From Streptomyces cavernae (GTDB lineage: Bacteria > Actinomycetota > Actinomycetes > Streptomycetales > Streptomycetaceae): a stretch of DNA of 64,000 bases. The translations under genes were made by a program, and so were the position numbers. Location: positions 62,001 to 126,000 of the forward strand of contig NZ_RPDJ01000015.1 in assembly GCF_004023625.1 (NCBI RefSeq), given 5' to 3'. The notes beneath the pieces were generated by a model. The model did no database searches and was not told the origin of the DNA. It worked only from the letters and a program-made list of their open reading frames with translations. This document shows, piece by piece, positions 33,889 to 42,153 of the stretch (position 1 is the stretch's first letter; each line of letters begins with the position of its first letter).

Positions 33889-34269
33889 ATGAGCGGTTTC
33901 GGTCCCCGTGATTTCTTTCTCGCCGACTGTCCGGCGCGTCTGGCGGTCGAGCTGATCGCCGACAAGTGGACGGTGGTCGTGCTCTACGGCCTCAGCGAGG
34001 GCCCGGTGCGCCATGGCGAGTTGATCGAGCTGATCGGCGGCATCTCCCGCAAGATGCTCACCCAGACGCTCCGACGGCTCGAGGCGCACGGACTCATCCG
34101 CCGCCACGCCTACGCCGAGGTGCCGCCCCGCGTCGAGTACGAGCTCACCCCGCTCGGGGCGACGCTGATCGATCCGATCCACATGCTGACCGAGTGGGCG
34201 AGGGCGAACGGCGACGCAGTGCTCGATGCGCTCGACGCCGATCCCGAGCCGGTCGCCCGGAGCGGCTGA
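33889..34269 (+). CDS. HxlR-family transcriptional regulator
   Basis: A 126-aa winged-helix protein: CPARLAVELIADKWTVVVLY, ISRKMLTQTLRRLEAHGLI, and the wing VPPRVEYELTPLGATL are all family hallmarks. The conserved N-terminal Cys used for redox or aldehyde sensing is present (ADCPARL). ATG 33889 is chosen because the longer frame contains the operator boxes and lacks a ribosome site. Its usual divergent target (an oxidoreductase) is missing, cut by a transposon remnant; SDR and AKR fragments next door may be what is left of it. Confidence 0.9.
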   Translation: MSGFGPRDFFLADCPARLAVELIADKWTVVVLYGLSEGPVRHGELIELIGGISRKMLTQTLRRLEAHGLIRRHAYAEVPPRVEYELTPLGATLIDPIHMLTEWARANGDAVLDALDADPEPVARSG

Positions 34270-34507
34270 GGCCCCCGCTAGGACACTGAGTATCCTCTCG
34301 GGCGCTACTCGGTATCGGCCCGGCCGCGCTCGGTCTGCAGGCTCCCGATGTGTTGGACGATCTGCCGCATCGGGGTGGTGGTCCTGGCCACGACCCCGAG
34401 CGTCTCACCGGTCTCACCCAGGTGTGGTACACGAGGTCAAGCTCGTGGTCCACGGCGGACGCGACATTCCAGTCGGCGGGGGCCGGTCATAGCGCAGCCG
34501 AACCCGC
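34270..34507. other. Intergenic debris
   Basis: No intact gene. A minus-strand frame ending near 34310 (TTTPMRQIVQHIGSLQTERG) looks protein-like but matches no family I can name. Confidence 0.4.
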
Positions 34508-34992
34508 ACGGAACTCGCCTCTCAGCTCAAGGAGGAGGGCGGCATCCTCCTCGACCTCTCGATGACCTCGCCGTCGAGCACGGCCTGCACGCCACCGACC
34601 AGCTCGCGGTCAGCGTCCAGGACCTCTCGGTCATCGCCCGCGCCATGGAACAGCTCCGGAAGCAGCCCCCGACCTCCCTCGCGGGCCTGACCGCCACCTT
34701 GGCCGAGGACCTCACGCGCGGCACGGACACCCTCCCGCCCACCGAAGGCCTGCGCTACACCTTCGAGGGCGCCCGCGTCATCGTCCGCCCGAGTGGCACC
34801 GAGCCCAAGCTGAAGTGCTACCTGGAGGTCGTCGTCCCCGTCCCCACCCACGCCGACCTCCCGTCCGCCCGCACCAAGGCGAACGGCCTCCTCACGGCGA
34901 TCAAGCGGGACCTGCCGACGGCGGCGGGCATCTGGCAGGGCGCGGATGTACGCAAGGTCAATTGCTCTTGCCCCAAAGGGCACATCGAGTAA
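34508..34992 (+). pseudogene. Phosphoglucomutase/phosphomannomutase C-terminal fragment, frameshifted
   Basis: The sequence begins ELASQLKEEGGILLDL and, after a one-base deletion near 34555, continues LDDLAVEHGLHATDQLAVSV and on to the phosphate-binding signature VIVRPSGTEPKLKCYLEVV. These are the last 150 residues of an actinobacterial phospho-sugar mutase. The catalytic Ser, metal site and sugar loop are missing. The original stop is lost, so the frame runs 17 codons further. Confidence 0.82.
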
Positions 34993-35082
34993 ATCCGCCG
35001 TAGACGAGCAACCGATTCCGCCGACCGCCGGTCTTCCTGGTCGATTCGATGCACATCCCCCACTGCAAGGACCAGAAACACA

Positions 35083-35439
35083 GTGAAGACCCGCTCCACA
35101 AGTCGGAACATCCTCCGCTTCGTCGGCGTGACCGCCGCGGCCGTCGTGGCCACCCTCGCGACCTCCCTCCCCGCAAGCGCCGCCGTGGACAGGACGGACT
35201 GCGGGAACAGGGATGACATCCTGAAGCTGGAGACCAACACCGGCAACCTCTGCTTCGCGAACCCGGGCGTTGCAGACGTGGCCATCTACGGCGTGAACGT
35301 AGTGCGCCCGAACAAATACACGGTGACCATTGGCTACCAGTACGCCATAGGCAGCGAAGTGCTGTGGGTCACCCGCGAGCCCGGGCGGAGCTGGGAAGCG
35401 CCGATGCACAAGATCACGAGGATCGTGATCTGGGGTTAG
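35083..35439 (+). CDS. Secreted beta/gamma-crystallin-like small protein
   Basis: A 118-aa protein with a Sec signal (ILRFVGVTAAAVVATLATSL, cleavage near ASA-AV) and a mature domain of about 85 residues. CGNRDDILKLETNTGNLCFA and the following Tyr/Gly-rich strands resemble the beta/gamma-crystallin fold of Streptomyces secreted proteins, including the SKLP killer-toxin-like group. Two Cys could form a disulfide. GTG 35083 follows AAGGA. It is intact amid pseudogenes and has a clear terminator. A role in antifungal or envelope interaction is only a possibility. Confidence 0.65.
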   Translation: MKTRSTSRNILRFVGVTAAAVVATLATSLPASAAVDRTDCGNRDDILKLETNTGNLCFANPGVADVAIYGVNVVRPNKYTVTIGYQYAIGSEVLWVTREPGRSWEAPMHKITRIVIWG

Positions 35440-35467
35440 AGATCCACAGCTGAATCAGCCGAATTAC

Positions 35468-35497
35468 CGGTGGGTGACTCCCCGCAGTCACCCACCG
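35468..35497. terminator. Terminator hairpin after the crystallin-like gene
   Basis: A perfect 12-bp stem (CGGTGGGTGACT / AGTCACCCACCG) with a 6-base loop, 28 bases after the stop at 35439. No T-tract follows, as is common in Streptomyces. Confidence 0.85.
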
Positions 35498-35566
35498 TCG
35501 TCATTCGTCGGCCTCGCCGGCAGCAGCCCGCCGCTCCAGGCGCCGGGCGTCCCGAATCCCCCCGCC

Positions 35567-35650
35567 TCACCCCACAACCAGGAAGATCCCCAGCACCACG
35601 GCCCCCGCCAGCGTCGGCCCCATGATCTCCCAGGCCCAGCGCACTCTCAC
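35567..35650 (-). CDS. 27-aa single-helix membrane peptide
   Basis: A GTG at 35650 overlaps the TGA of the upstream frame (GTGTGA) and opens a 27-codon ORF. Four basic/aromatic residues (VRVRWAW) are followed by a hydrophobic helix (MGPTLAGAVVLGIFLVVG). The layout is that of a small membrane protein translated by coupling. No family known; expression is unproven. Confidence 0.4.
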   Translation of the reverse strand: MRVRWAWEIMGPTLAGAVVLGIFLVVG

Positions 35651-35721
35651 ACCTCGGCCTGCGCGCTCCCCTCCTTCTCGTGGGCGTCCCACAGGTGCCG
35701 CACCTCGTCCGAGTGATCGCC

Positions 35722-35982
35722 TCAGACGGCTTCTCTCTGTTGGCGCAGTTCGTGGACGCTGGCGGTGAGGGTGCCGTCCTGCTGTTCGTACTGGGAGAGG
35801 GCGACGCCGAGGCCGAAGAAGGTGGGCGCCCATTCGCCGACGAATATGCCCCACCGGTCGGCGCGGGCGAGCCCTTGGCCGGGCTCGGCGCCGAGGGAGC
35901 TGGCCCAGGTCATGATGGATGCGCCGATGCTGAGTACGGCCGCCGCGTAGGCGTGTTCGCTGCGGATGCCCATGTCGTGCAT
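35722..35982 (-). CDS. Small two-helix membrane protein, function unknown
   Basis: An 86-aa protein with helices SEHAYAAAVLSIGASIMTWA and, after a loop, RWGIFVGEWAPTFFGLGVAL; the WGIF-VG-WAPTFF motif recurs in many Streptomyces small membrane proteins. ATG 35982 is favoured; ATG 36009 would add nine residues. Past the TGA at 35722 the same frame stays open for 24 codons (DEVRHLWDAHEKEGSAQAEV) up to another TGA that overlaps the 27-aa ORF, so the stop may be a recent nonsense change. Confidence 0.6.
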   Translation of the reverse strand: MHDMGIRSEHAYAAAVLSIGASIMTWASSLGAEPGQGLARADRWGIFVGEWAPTFFGLGVALSQYEQQDGTLTASVHELRQQREAV

Positions 35983-36254
35983 TGCCTTGATGAACACTGG
36001 AGGCTCCATTCGAAGAGATGGACATTTCCGGACGAGGTGCCCAAAAGTTTCGATGGTATGCCGTGCCTCTTTGTCGACATGCCGGACGGTTTCGTGATGT
36101 CGATCGCCGCGACGCTGGCGAGCGTCCCTTCGTCGTGGCGTCGGCGGGCAGCCCTTGTACCGATCGTCATGCACGGGAGGCGCCATCCGCGGGGGGCGGC
36201 CGTCAGAGCTCGTCGAAGGCGGCTCGGGCGAGGTCGACGGCGTCGGTGTCGGAG

Positions 36255-36600
36255 CCGGGTCTGGGCTGACCGCCGCCCAGTCTGTCGAGAACCTGGGACT
36301 TCCGCAGGTCAGACGGTTCTCGTCACCGGCGCGGAAGGGGCCGTCGGGGGCTACGTCGTGCAACTCGCCAAGCACCGGGGACTGGTCGTCAGCGCCGGCG
36401 ACTTGTCCGCCGATGGACGGTTCGCCACCGAGGTGGCCGGTGCCGACGCGTACGTACCCGGCGGCGGGGACGTGGTCGGGGCCGTCCGCGCGCTGTATCC
36501 CGACGGTGTGGACGCGTTCTGGACGCGGCCATGCTCGGGCAGGCGGTCATCGGGGAGATCGCGGACGGCGGCACCTTCGTGATCACGCGTCCCGGCTGCG
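36255..36600 (+). pseudogene. Zinc-type/quinone oxidoreductase (MDR) fragment, two frameshifts
   Basis: GLTAAQSVENLGLPQ, then in a second frame QTVLVTGAEGAVGGYVVQLA, and in a third DAAMLGQAVIGEIADGGTF together give the cofactor-binding half of an MDR dehydrogenase. Single-base losses near 36304 and 36514 explain the shifts. The N-terminal catalytic domain and the C-terminus are absent. Confidence 0.8.
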
Positions 36601-36662
36601 ATCGGAATCAGTCGGCGTGCGCCATGAGCTACCGGGCGGACGTTGCTCGTTGCGGGACTGGC

Positions 36663-37239
36663 TGAACCGCTCCGGGCGGGCGGTAAGCGTCTCGGAAACT
36701 CTGTGTGTGCCTGAGGGCGTCAGGCTTTTCGGGCGCGGCGTGGCCGTGTGCCGTCACGGTGGGGTCCGAACCTCGGGGTGAGGGGGTGGACTTCGGTGGC
36801 GTGCAGGTGGTGGAAGCCGGTCCGCTTGGCGGCGCGGGTGCGCCGTCGGCAGGTTTCGCGGGAGAGCCGCCCTGTCCTGGCCGGAGGTGGCTCCGGCAGA
36901 AGCCGGGCCAGGAGTGTTCCAGCCCAGGCGGCGCAGGGCCATCCAGCCCTTGGACGGCAGCACCTCGCCCCGCTCGTCCACCCCAGCGGCCAGCGCATCC
37001 AGCGACGTCTCGTCCCACCGGGCAGCGACCAGCTCAGCCGTCAGATCCCGGCACAAGGCGGCCAGGAACCCACCCGTTCGTACAGCACCCGCTGCCCAAC
37101 CGGCCGGCCGTTCTCCTCCCGGACGGCTCGGAAGGCGGTACACGTCGCCGTCGCCATCAATCCAGCCACGGCTGTCCCCCGCCCGCACGGCCTCGGCACC
37201 CTGGGGCTGGTGCGATGCCGATGTCCTGGGCCGGAGGTG
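36663..37239. other. Region without an identifiable gene
   Basis: Nothing intact. A minus-strand frame from 37188 (GDSRGWIDGDGDVYRLPSRP, later LTAELVAARWDETSLDALAA) looks like real protein of about 85 residues before decaying, but I do not recognise the family. It lies just past the MDR fragment and is probably part of the same decayed region. Confidence 0.45.
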
Positions 37240-37854
37240 TCAGCCGCCGTCGGATGGGTTTTCCATCAGGTGGTCGATGTGGCGTTGGAGGATTGCCAGC
37301 GCCGTGGCCGGGGCGTGGTGGCCCGCCAGCACGTGGACCGTGAGGCCGTCGGCCAGGGCGAGGAGCGTGTGTGCCTCCCGATCGGGGTCGAGGTGCCGGT
37401 GAACTTCCCGGGTGTCCTGGCCGTAGCGGATGAGCCACGCGACAAGGCCGTGGAGCTTGACATAGGTGTCGTGCAGGACGGCGGCCAGTTTCTCGCTGGC
37501 AGGGGCATGGGTGACGAAGGCCAGCCAGACGTGAGCCTGTGTCTTCGATTCCTCGTCGAGCAGGGCGAGTTCGGCCAGGGTGTGGGACAGCAGGGTCGCT
37601 GCGGCCTCGGGGGTGGCGGTGGCGGCGATGCGCCGGTTGGCGCGTTCGCTGACCTGCTGGGAGATGTGCTCCAGCGCGAAGAGCAGCATGTCCTCCTTGG
37701 TGCGGAAGCACCGCTGGACGGCGCCCATGGAGACATTGGCCTGGGCGGCGACGTCACGGAGGCTGACGGCCTCCATGCCCGAGTGCGCGATCAGGGTGCA
37801 TACCGCCTCGGCGATCCGCCGGCGTCGGTCCTCGTAGTCGACCTGCCTGGGCAC
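37240..37854 (-). CDS. TetR-family transcriptional regulator
   Basis: A 204-aa protein. The N-terminal helix-turn-helix is classic (RRRRIAEAVCTLIAHSGMEA, VSLRDVAAQANVSMGAVQRC, FRTKEDMLLFAL), followed by an all-helical ligand domain. GTG 37854 has AAGGAG at 6 nt. It is divergent from an 86-aa membrane protein, and two palindromes with identical arms lie between them, so it is very likely an autorepressor that also controls that gene. Confidence 0.92.
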   Translation of the reverse strand: MPRQVDYEDRRRRIAEAVCTLIAHSGMEAVSLRDVAAQANVSMGAVQRCFRTKEDMLLFALEHISQQVSERANRRIAATATPEAAATLLSHTLAELALLDEESKTQAHVWLAFVTHAPASEKLAAVLHDTYVKLHGLVAWLIRYGQDTREVHRHLDPDREAHTLLALADGLTVHVLAGHHAPATALAILQRHIDHLMENPSDGG

Positions 37855-37876
37855 GGTTTGCTCCTTCCCGCGTTCT

Positions 37877-37890
37877 GATGCACTTGCATC
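37877..37890. promoter_or_regulatory. TetR operator 1 (GATGC-N4-GCATC)
   Basis: Perfect palindrome GATGCACTTGCATC, 23 bases upstream of the TetR start. Flanking bases T and G are the same as in operator 2. Confidence 0.7.
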
Positions 37891-37914
37891 GTATCCCGCT
37901 TCACTGCACGATGT

Positions 37915-37928
37915 GATGCGTTCGCATC
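37915..37928. promoter_or_regulatory. TetR operator 2 (GATGC-N4-GCATC)
   Basis: Perfect palindrome GATGCGTTCGCATC, centred 38 bp from operator 1 and 37 bases before the membrane-protein start. Same arms as operator 1; only the 4-base centre differs. Confidence 0.7.
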
Positions 37929-37965
37929 GGAACGGTGCGTCGGATTCCGGGAGGGAAATCTCGTC

Positions 37966-38226
37966 ATGGCGAAGCAGGTCAAGAGGGCGGACAACGGCTC
38001 AGGTCAGGGGCTGCTGTGGCTGTTCGGTGCCATCCTCGTCATTCAGGGCTTCGGCTCCGCCGTCACGGAGGCCCGGTGGGACACCAGCTTCGGTGTCGCC
38101 GGCCTCCTGCGGGCGGCCCATATGCCCGAGTGGGCCACGCTCCTGGTCGGCTCGGCGGGTTTGGCCCTGTTGGGAGTGGCGGCGCGCCGTCACTGTGTGA
38201 GGAAGCGGGGGGATCGTCACTCGTGA
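37966..38226 (+). CDS. Small two-helix membrane protein under TetR control
   Basis: An 86-aa protein with two predicted membrane helices (LLWLFGAILVIQGFGSAVTE and WATLLVGSAGLALLGVAARR) and a basic tail (RRHCVRKRGDRH). ATG 37966 follows GGGAGGG. The divergent TetR gene and two palindromes point to inducible expression. No domain is recognised; short membrane proteins beside TetR genes sometimes modify or accompany efflux, but no transporter is nearby. Confidence 0.72.
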   Translation: MAKQVKRADNGSGQGLLWLFGAILVIQGFGSAVTEARWDTSFGVAGLLRAAHMPEWATLLVGSAGLALLGVAARRHCVRKRGDRHS

Positions 38227-38285
38227 GAGGTCCGCAGGCGAACCGCTGGTGCCCCGGCGGGCAACGTTCGCCCCTCAAGGAACGG

Positions 38286-38325
38286 CGTCATGGGGGTCCC
38301 GCTGCTCGAGCGAAGTCGAGAGCTC
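38286..38325. repeat. Streptomyces-type dispersed intergenic repeat
   Basis: The segment with GGGGGTCCCGCTGCTCGAGC and GAAGTCGAGAGCTC matches a short repeat I know from intergenic spaces of many Streptomyces genomes. It contains an inverted pair (GCTCGAGCGAAG...CGAGAGC). An ATG inside it is the longest possible start of the PAP2 gene. Confidence 0.5.
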
Positions 38326-39837
38326 AGACTTTGCCATCCCTTTACCAACCCGTCGCACCGTTGCCGAGTCTCCAAAGTCGACCCCAACTCGGTCGCCAGT
38401 CCTCCGTCAGAAATCCATGCCATCCGGCGCGAGGAAGGACCTGTTCAACTGAATCCTGACGAATTAGCCAAACCATTGATATCCATAGCATCGCGGGTGT
38501 TCTCGCGAATAAGACGCAGAACCACGTTCGCCGGGTGGTGTCAACCACGGGTGATGCTGTGGGCCGCTGCGGGGGTGGCGGCCCTCGCACTCTTTGTCGC
38601 GCTGGAGATCACCGCGCGTCGCATCGGCGTGCCGGGGCCGATCACCAACCAGCTGCAAGAGGTGATATTCGCCCCCAGACCCGGGCCGCTGTACGCCGGT
38701 ATGGCGTTGATGATGGTGGTGCTCACCTGGCGGCAACGGTTCATCGCGACTGGTGCCGCGATCGGCATCGACGCCGTCTTCCTGCTGGTGAGGTGGGCGG
38801 TCGACGCCAAGTTGGCCTTCGGCAACGGCGCGTTGTGGGTGATTCTGGGCTGCGCGGTCATCGCTGTCACGCGACGCACCGGCCGGGAACGTGTCCTGCT
38901 GCTGAAGGGCGTCGGGCTGGGCCTGCTGCTGGTGGCCGTGCGCAAGGCCGGCGATACCTGGCTGCTCATCACGGCGAAGACCCGCCCGACGGTGCTCGAC
39001 CAGTACGTGGCGACCGCCGATCAGGCGCTGGGCAACCCGTCGTGGGTGGCAGGCCGGATCGTCGCGGCCACCAGCCCGGTCAGCACTCAGGTTCTTGACT
39101 TCGTCTACGGCCAGATCGCGGTCGCCGCGGTCGTCGTCGCGCTGTACCAGATGCGGAACGTGGCGGTCGAGCGCCGCTTCCCGAGCCATCATCTGGTGCG
39201 CACATTTCTGGCCATCGGCCTCCTCGGGCCGGGCATCTACATGATCTTCCCGGTGGTCGGACCGATCTTCGCCTACGGCGTCGGCGCCTCCGGCACCGGC
39301 GGCGGGCACTGGGCGCTGGCCAACCTGTGGCCGGACGTGCCGCCGCCGATCAGCACCCCGCACCCCATGCCGTACGACGGAGCCACCCCACGCAACTGCA
39401 TGCCCAGCCTGCACACGGCGTGGGCCACCGCGATCTTCATTCATTCCCGCAAGGGCCCACGGATCCTGCGGTTCGCAGGCACGTTCTGGCTGATCGCCAC
39501 GCTCGCCGCCACGCTCGGATTCGGCTACCACTACGGCGTGGATCTCGTTGCCGGCGTGGTCTTCACGCTCACGATCGAGGCCGGTCTGCGCTCACACGAA
39601 CGCGGCTGGGACCGCTCAGGTGTCCAACTGGTCCTCTACGGCACGACGGTCTTCGCCGTGCTCCTGGTGTCCTATCGCTATCTGCCGATGCAGATGGCCG
39701 AACAGCCGTGGGTCTTCGGCCCACTTGTGATCCTGGCGATGACCTCGGTGGTCTACGGCTATGTGCGGACCATCAGCCCGTGGGAACCGAAGGCCGCACC
39801 AGCGCGGCAACCGCAACCGCGACCAGAACTGGTCTGA
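38290..39837 (+). CDS. PAP2-superfamily membrane phosphatase (inositolphosphotransferase-like)
   Basis: A polytopic membrane protein, up to 515 aa. Two PAP2 motifs are visible late in the sequence: RNCMPSLHTAWA (PSxH) and GFGYHYGVDLVAGVV (SRxxxxxHxxxD type). Long N-terminal helices and a C-terminal helix pair resemble the Aur1/Ipt1-like group acting on lipid phosphates. The first 80 residues are doubtful: the ATG lies in a dispersed repeat and the stretch to about 38500 is less GC-rich and of mixed composition. GTG 38549/ATG 38552 is the safest inner start. It ends 16 bases from the convergent GerMN lipoprotein gene. Confidence 0.78.
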   Translation: MGVPLLERSRELRLCHPFTNPSHRCRVSKVDPNSVASPPSEIHAIRREEGPVQLNPDELAKPLISIASRVFSRIRRRTTFAGWCQPRVMLWAAAGVAALALFVALEITARRIGVPGPITNQLQEVIFAPRPGPLYAGMALMMVVLTWRQRFIATGAAIGIDAVFLLVRWAVDAKLAFGNGALWVILGCAVIAVTRRTGRERVLLLKGVGLGLLLVAVRKAGDTWLLITAKTRPTVLDQYVATADQALGNPSWVAGRIVAATSPVSTQVLDFVYGQIAVAAVVVALYQMRNVAVERRFPSHHLVRTFLAIGLLGPGIYMIFPVVGPIFAYGVGASGTGGGHWALANLWPDVPPPISTPHPMPYDGATPRNCMPSLHTAWATAIFIHSRKGPRILRFAGTFWLIATLAATLGFGYHYGVDLVAGVVFTLTIEAGLRSHERGWDRSGVQLVLYGTTVFAVLLVSYRYLPMQMAEQPWVFGPLVILAMTSVVYGYVRTISPWEPKAAPARQPQPRPELV

Positions 39838-39853
39838 GCTCACACCTGCCTCA

Positions 39854-40564
39854 CTACGAGGCCGCCCCGCGAGGGGTGTTGGCCGGCTGCGCCTCGGTAG
39901 GAGTTTGCTGCCCGGGGCAGGTGGTGCTCGATCCCTCCCTGCGCCAGGGGCCGGCGTCGGTACTGCCCGTCACGGTCACCTTCGCCTTGTCGAGGTCCGG
40001 GTTGGTCATGAGGTGGGCCATGGCGGCCGTGCAGATCAGCTGGTCGGCCGCCATGCCGCGAAGGGGGCTTCTGAACGTCGGGGGCAGTTCGATCGACACC
40101 GTGTCGCCGTCCGTCCGCACTTTCGACGCGTACGCCTTCTGCTCCAGATCCCCGAAATTCCGCAGGTTGAAATTCTCCGTCGACAACGGTGGCAGCTGGG
40201 TGGTCAGACCTTGGAACTGTTCCGGGAGGTCCGAACCCTTGAGCACCTCCGGCCCCATGAACACCATGGCCACGGCCTTCTCGACAACGACCGGTTCAGT
40301 GCTCGTGCGGGGGACGGCGACCAGGGTGGGGCCGTCGACGAACAGGGTGGGGCCGTTGACGACGAAATAGAGCAGCGTGGTCGGCTTGATACCGCTGGCG
40401 GCATCTCCCGCCTGCACCACGCCGGTCGGGGAGATGCCGCAGGCGGAGAGCGTGAAAAGCGCCGCCGCCAGGAGCGAGGAGCGCAGAAGCGGGGAGCGCG
40501 GAAGCGGGGAGCGCCGAAGCGGGGAGCGCTGAAGCCGGGCGACCGCACGGCGAGCGGGTCTCAT
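39854..40564 (-). CDS. GerMN-domain lipoprotein of a two-component operon
   Basis: A 236-aa lipoprotein. A basic start with short SPLRR/SPLPR repeats leads into a signal with lipobox LSAC (Cys42). The mature part (TTLLYFVVNGPTLFVDGPTL, VAMVFMGPEVLKG, MAADQLICTAAMAHL) resembles a GerMN sporulation/envelope domain. The start overlaps the stop of the histidine kinase (ATGA). The order RR-HK-lipoprotein resembles the envelope-stress CseA/B/C set, where the lipoprotein damps the kinase signal; a similar part is inferred here. Confidence 0.8.
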   Translation of the reverse strand: MRPARRAVARLQRSPLRRSPLPRSPLLRSSLLAAALFTLSACGISPTGVVQAGDAASGIKPTTLLYFVVNGPTLFVDGPTLVAVPRTSTEPVVVEKAVAMVFMGPEVLKGSDLPEQFQGLTTQLPPLSTENFNLRNFGDLEQKAYASKVRTDGDTVSIELPPTFRSPLRGMAADQLICTAAMAHLMTNPDLDKAKVTVTGSTDAGPWRREGSSTTCPGQQTPTEAQPANTPRGAAS

Positions 40565-42153
40565 AGGGGGCCTCCCGTGGGCCGGTCGTCGTGGAGTCGC
40601 AGCGGAAGTTCCACGGTGAAGACGGCACCGCCCCCGGCGTGGTTCGCCGCACGGATGGTGCCGCCGTGCACATGTACGTTCTCGGCGGTGATCGCGAGTC
40701 CGAGTCCGCTGCCCTCGGTGCGGGTCCTGGCCGTGTCCGACTTGTAGAAACGCTCGAAGACATGGGGGAGGACGTTGTCGGGGATGCCGGGACCGCTGTC
40801 CCATACCTCGATGACCGCCCGCGTCTCCTGCCCGGTCCACTGCCCGTACAGACGCAGCTCAACAGGGCGTGCGCCGTGCCGCAGCGCGTTGCCGACCAGG
40901 TTCGCGACGACCACGTCGAGGCGGCGCGGATCGACACTGCCGCGCAGTGCGCCGGGCTCGGGCAGCCGGGTCTCCACCTGCTCCGACCAGGCGCGCGAGG
41001 CGAGCGTGCGGCGTATGGACTCGGCGAGGTCGATCTCGTCGAGGTGCACGACGGCCGCGCCCGCGTCGAAGCGGGAGATCTCCATCAGGTCGTCCACCAG
41101 GCGGGCCAGTTTCACGGTCTCCTCGCTGATCAGCCGTACGGCCGTGGCGGTGTCCGGGTCCAGCCGGGCCGCGTCCTCGTCCAGTACGTCGGTGACCGCC
41201 GACATGGCGGCCAGCGGGGTACGGAGTTCGTGCGAGACGTCGGCGGCGAAGCGACGGGCGCGTGCCTCCATCTCGCGCAGCTCGGCCACCGACGTCTCCA
41301 GGGCTGCGGCGGTGTCGTTGAAGGTGCGTGACAGATCGGCCAGTTCGTCGGAGCCGTCGACGGCGAGCCGGGTGTCGAGGCGGCCCTCGGCGATGCTGCG
41401 GGTGGCGTGCCGCAGTGCGCGTACCGGCCGCAGCACTCCACGGGCGGCCAGCAGTGCCAGGAGAACGGCGAGGCCGAGGGCGGGTATGGTGGCCCGCTCG
41501 ACGGCGGTGACGAGGGCGTCGATGACGGCCGTCTCGTTTCCCTGGGACACCGTCAGGAAGACCTGCACACCGCTTGCGCGGATGGTCCCCCCCGCCGAGG
41601 GCTCGAAGGTGACCGGCATGCCGACGACGAGTGAGGCACTGTCCCCGTCGCGCACCCGCTGGAAGACGGTGTCGCGCTGGGAGCGCACGGCCTCGCGCAC
41701 GGCGGGCGTCAGCTCCTCGGACCGGTCGCCGGGGATGGAGGTGGCGCTCACGCCGCGGTAGACGACGAGCACGCGCCAGGGCCGGGGCTGCTCGGTGGCC
41801 GCGATGTCGGCCGCGAAGCGCTGCAGATCGGACTCGGTCGGGGGGTAGGCGAGGCCTGGGGCGAGCCGGTTGACCTGCCCGCGCAGCTGCTTGATCACGG
41901 CGTCCTGGCTCTGCTGGAGGATGCCGGTACGGGCCTCACGGAAGGTCAGGGTGCCGGTGGTGACGGCGGTCAGGACGGCGACGAGGCCGAAGGCGACGAT
42001 CAGACGGGCGCGGAGGCCGCGCAGCCGAGAGACCCTGAATCGGTCCCTGATCGGGGCCTTGGCCGGAGCCTTGGTCCAGTCCTTGGTCGGATCCACGGTC
42101 GGGGCCTTGGCCGGTGCGTTCACCGGGGCCTTCGCCTCAGCGGGTGCCTTCAC
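40561..42153 (-). CDS. Sensor histidine kinase
   Basis: A 530-aa membrane kinase. An unusual Lys/Ala/Pro-rich N-tail (KAPAEAKAPVNAPAKAP) precedes helix 1 (LIVAFGLVAVLTAVTTGTLT). An extracellular domain of about 150 residues, a second helix near residue 235, a HAMP domain and the HisKA box DVSHELRTPL (His308) follow. The ATPase domain has N, G1 (DSGPGIP), F and G2 (GSGLGLAI) boxes. GTG 42153 overlaps the response-regulator stop, and the gene overlaps the lipoprotein gene downstream, so all three are cotranslated. The signal is probably envelope-related. Confidence 0.93.
   Translation of the reverse strand: MKAPAEAKAPVNAPAKAPTVDPTKDWTKAPAKAPIRDRFRVSRLRGLRARLIVAFGLVAVLTAVTTGTLTFREARTGILQQSQDAVIKQLRGQVNRLAPGLAYPPTESDLQRFAADIAATEQPRPWRVLVVYRGVSATSIPGDRSEELTPAVREAVRSQRDTVFQRVRDGDSASLVVGMPVTFEPSAGGTIRASGVQVFLTVSQGNETAVIDALVTAVERATIPALGLAVLLALLAARGVLRPVRALRHATRSIAEGRLDTRLAVDGSDELADLSRTFNDTAAALETSVAELREMEARARRFAADVSHELRTPLAAMSAVTDVLDEDAARLDPDTATAVRLISEETVKLARLVDDLMEISRFDAGAAVVHLDEIDLAESIRRTLASRAWSEQVETRLPEPGALRGSVDPRRLDVVVANLVGNALRHGARPVELRLYGQWTGQETRAVIEVWDSGPGIPDNVLPHVFERFYKSDTARTRTEGSGLGLAITAENVHVHGGTIRAANHAGGGAVFTVELPLRLHDDRPTGGPL

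Noticed and set aside
36754..37188. A 144-codon minus-strand frame as a real gene
   Set aside because: Protein-like only in its first part, no ribosome site, no family recognised; kept as debris.
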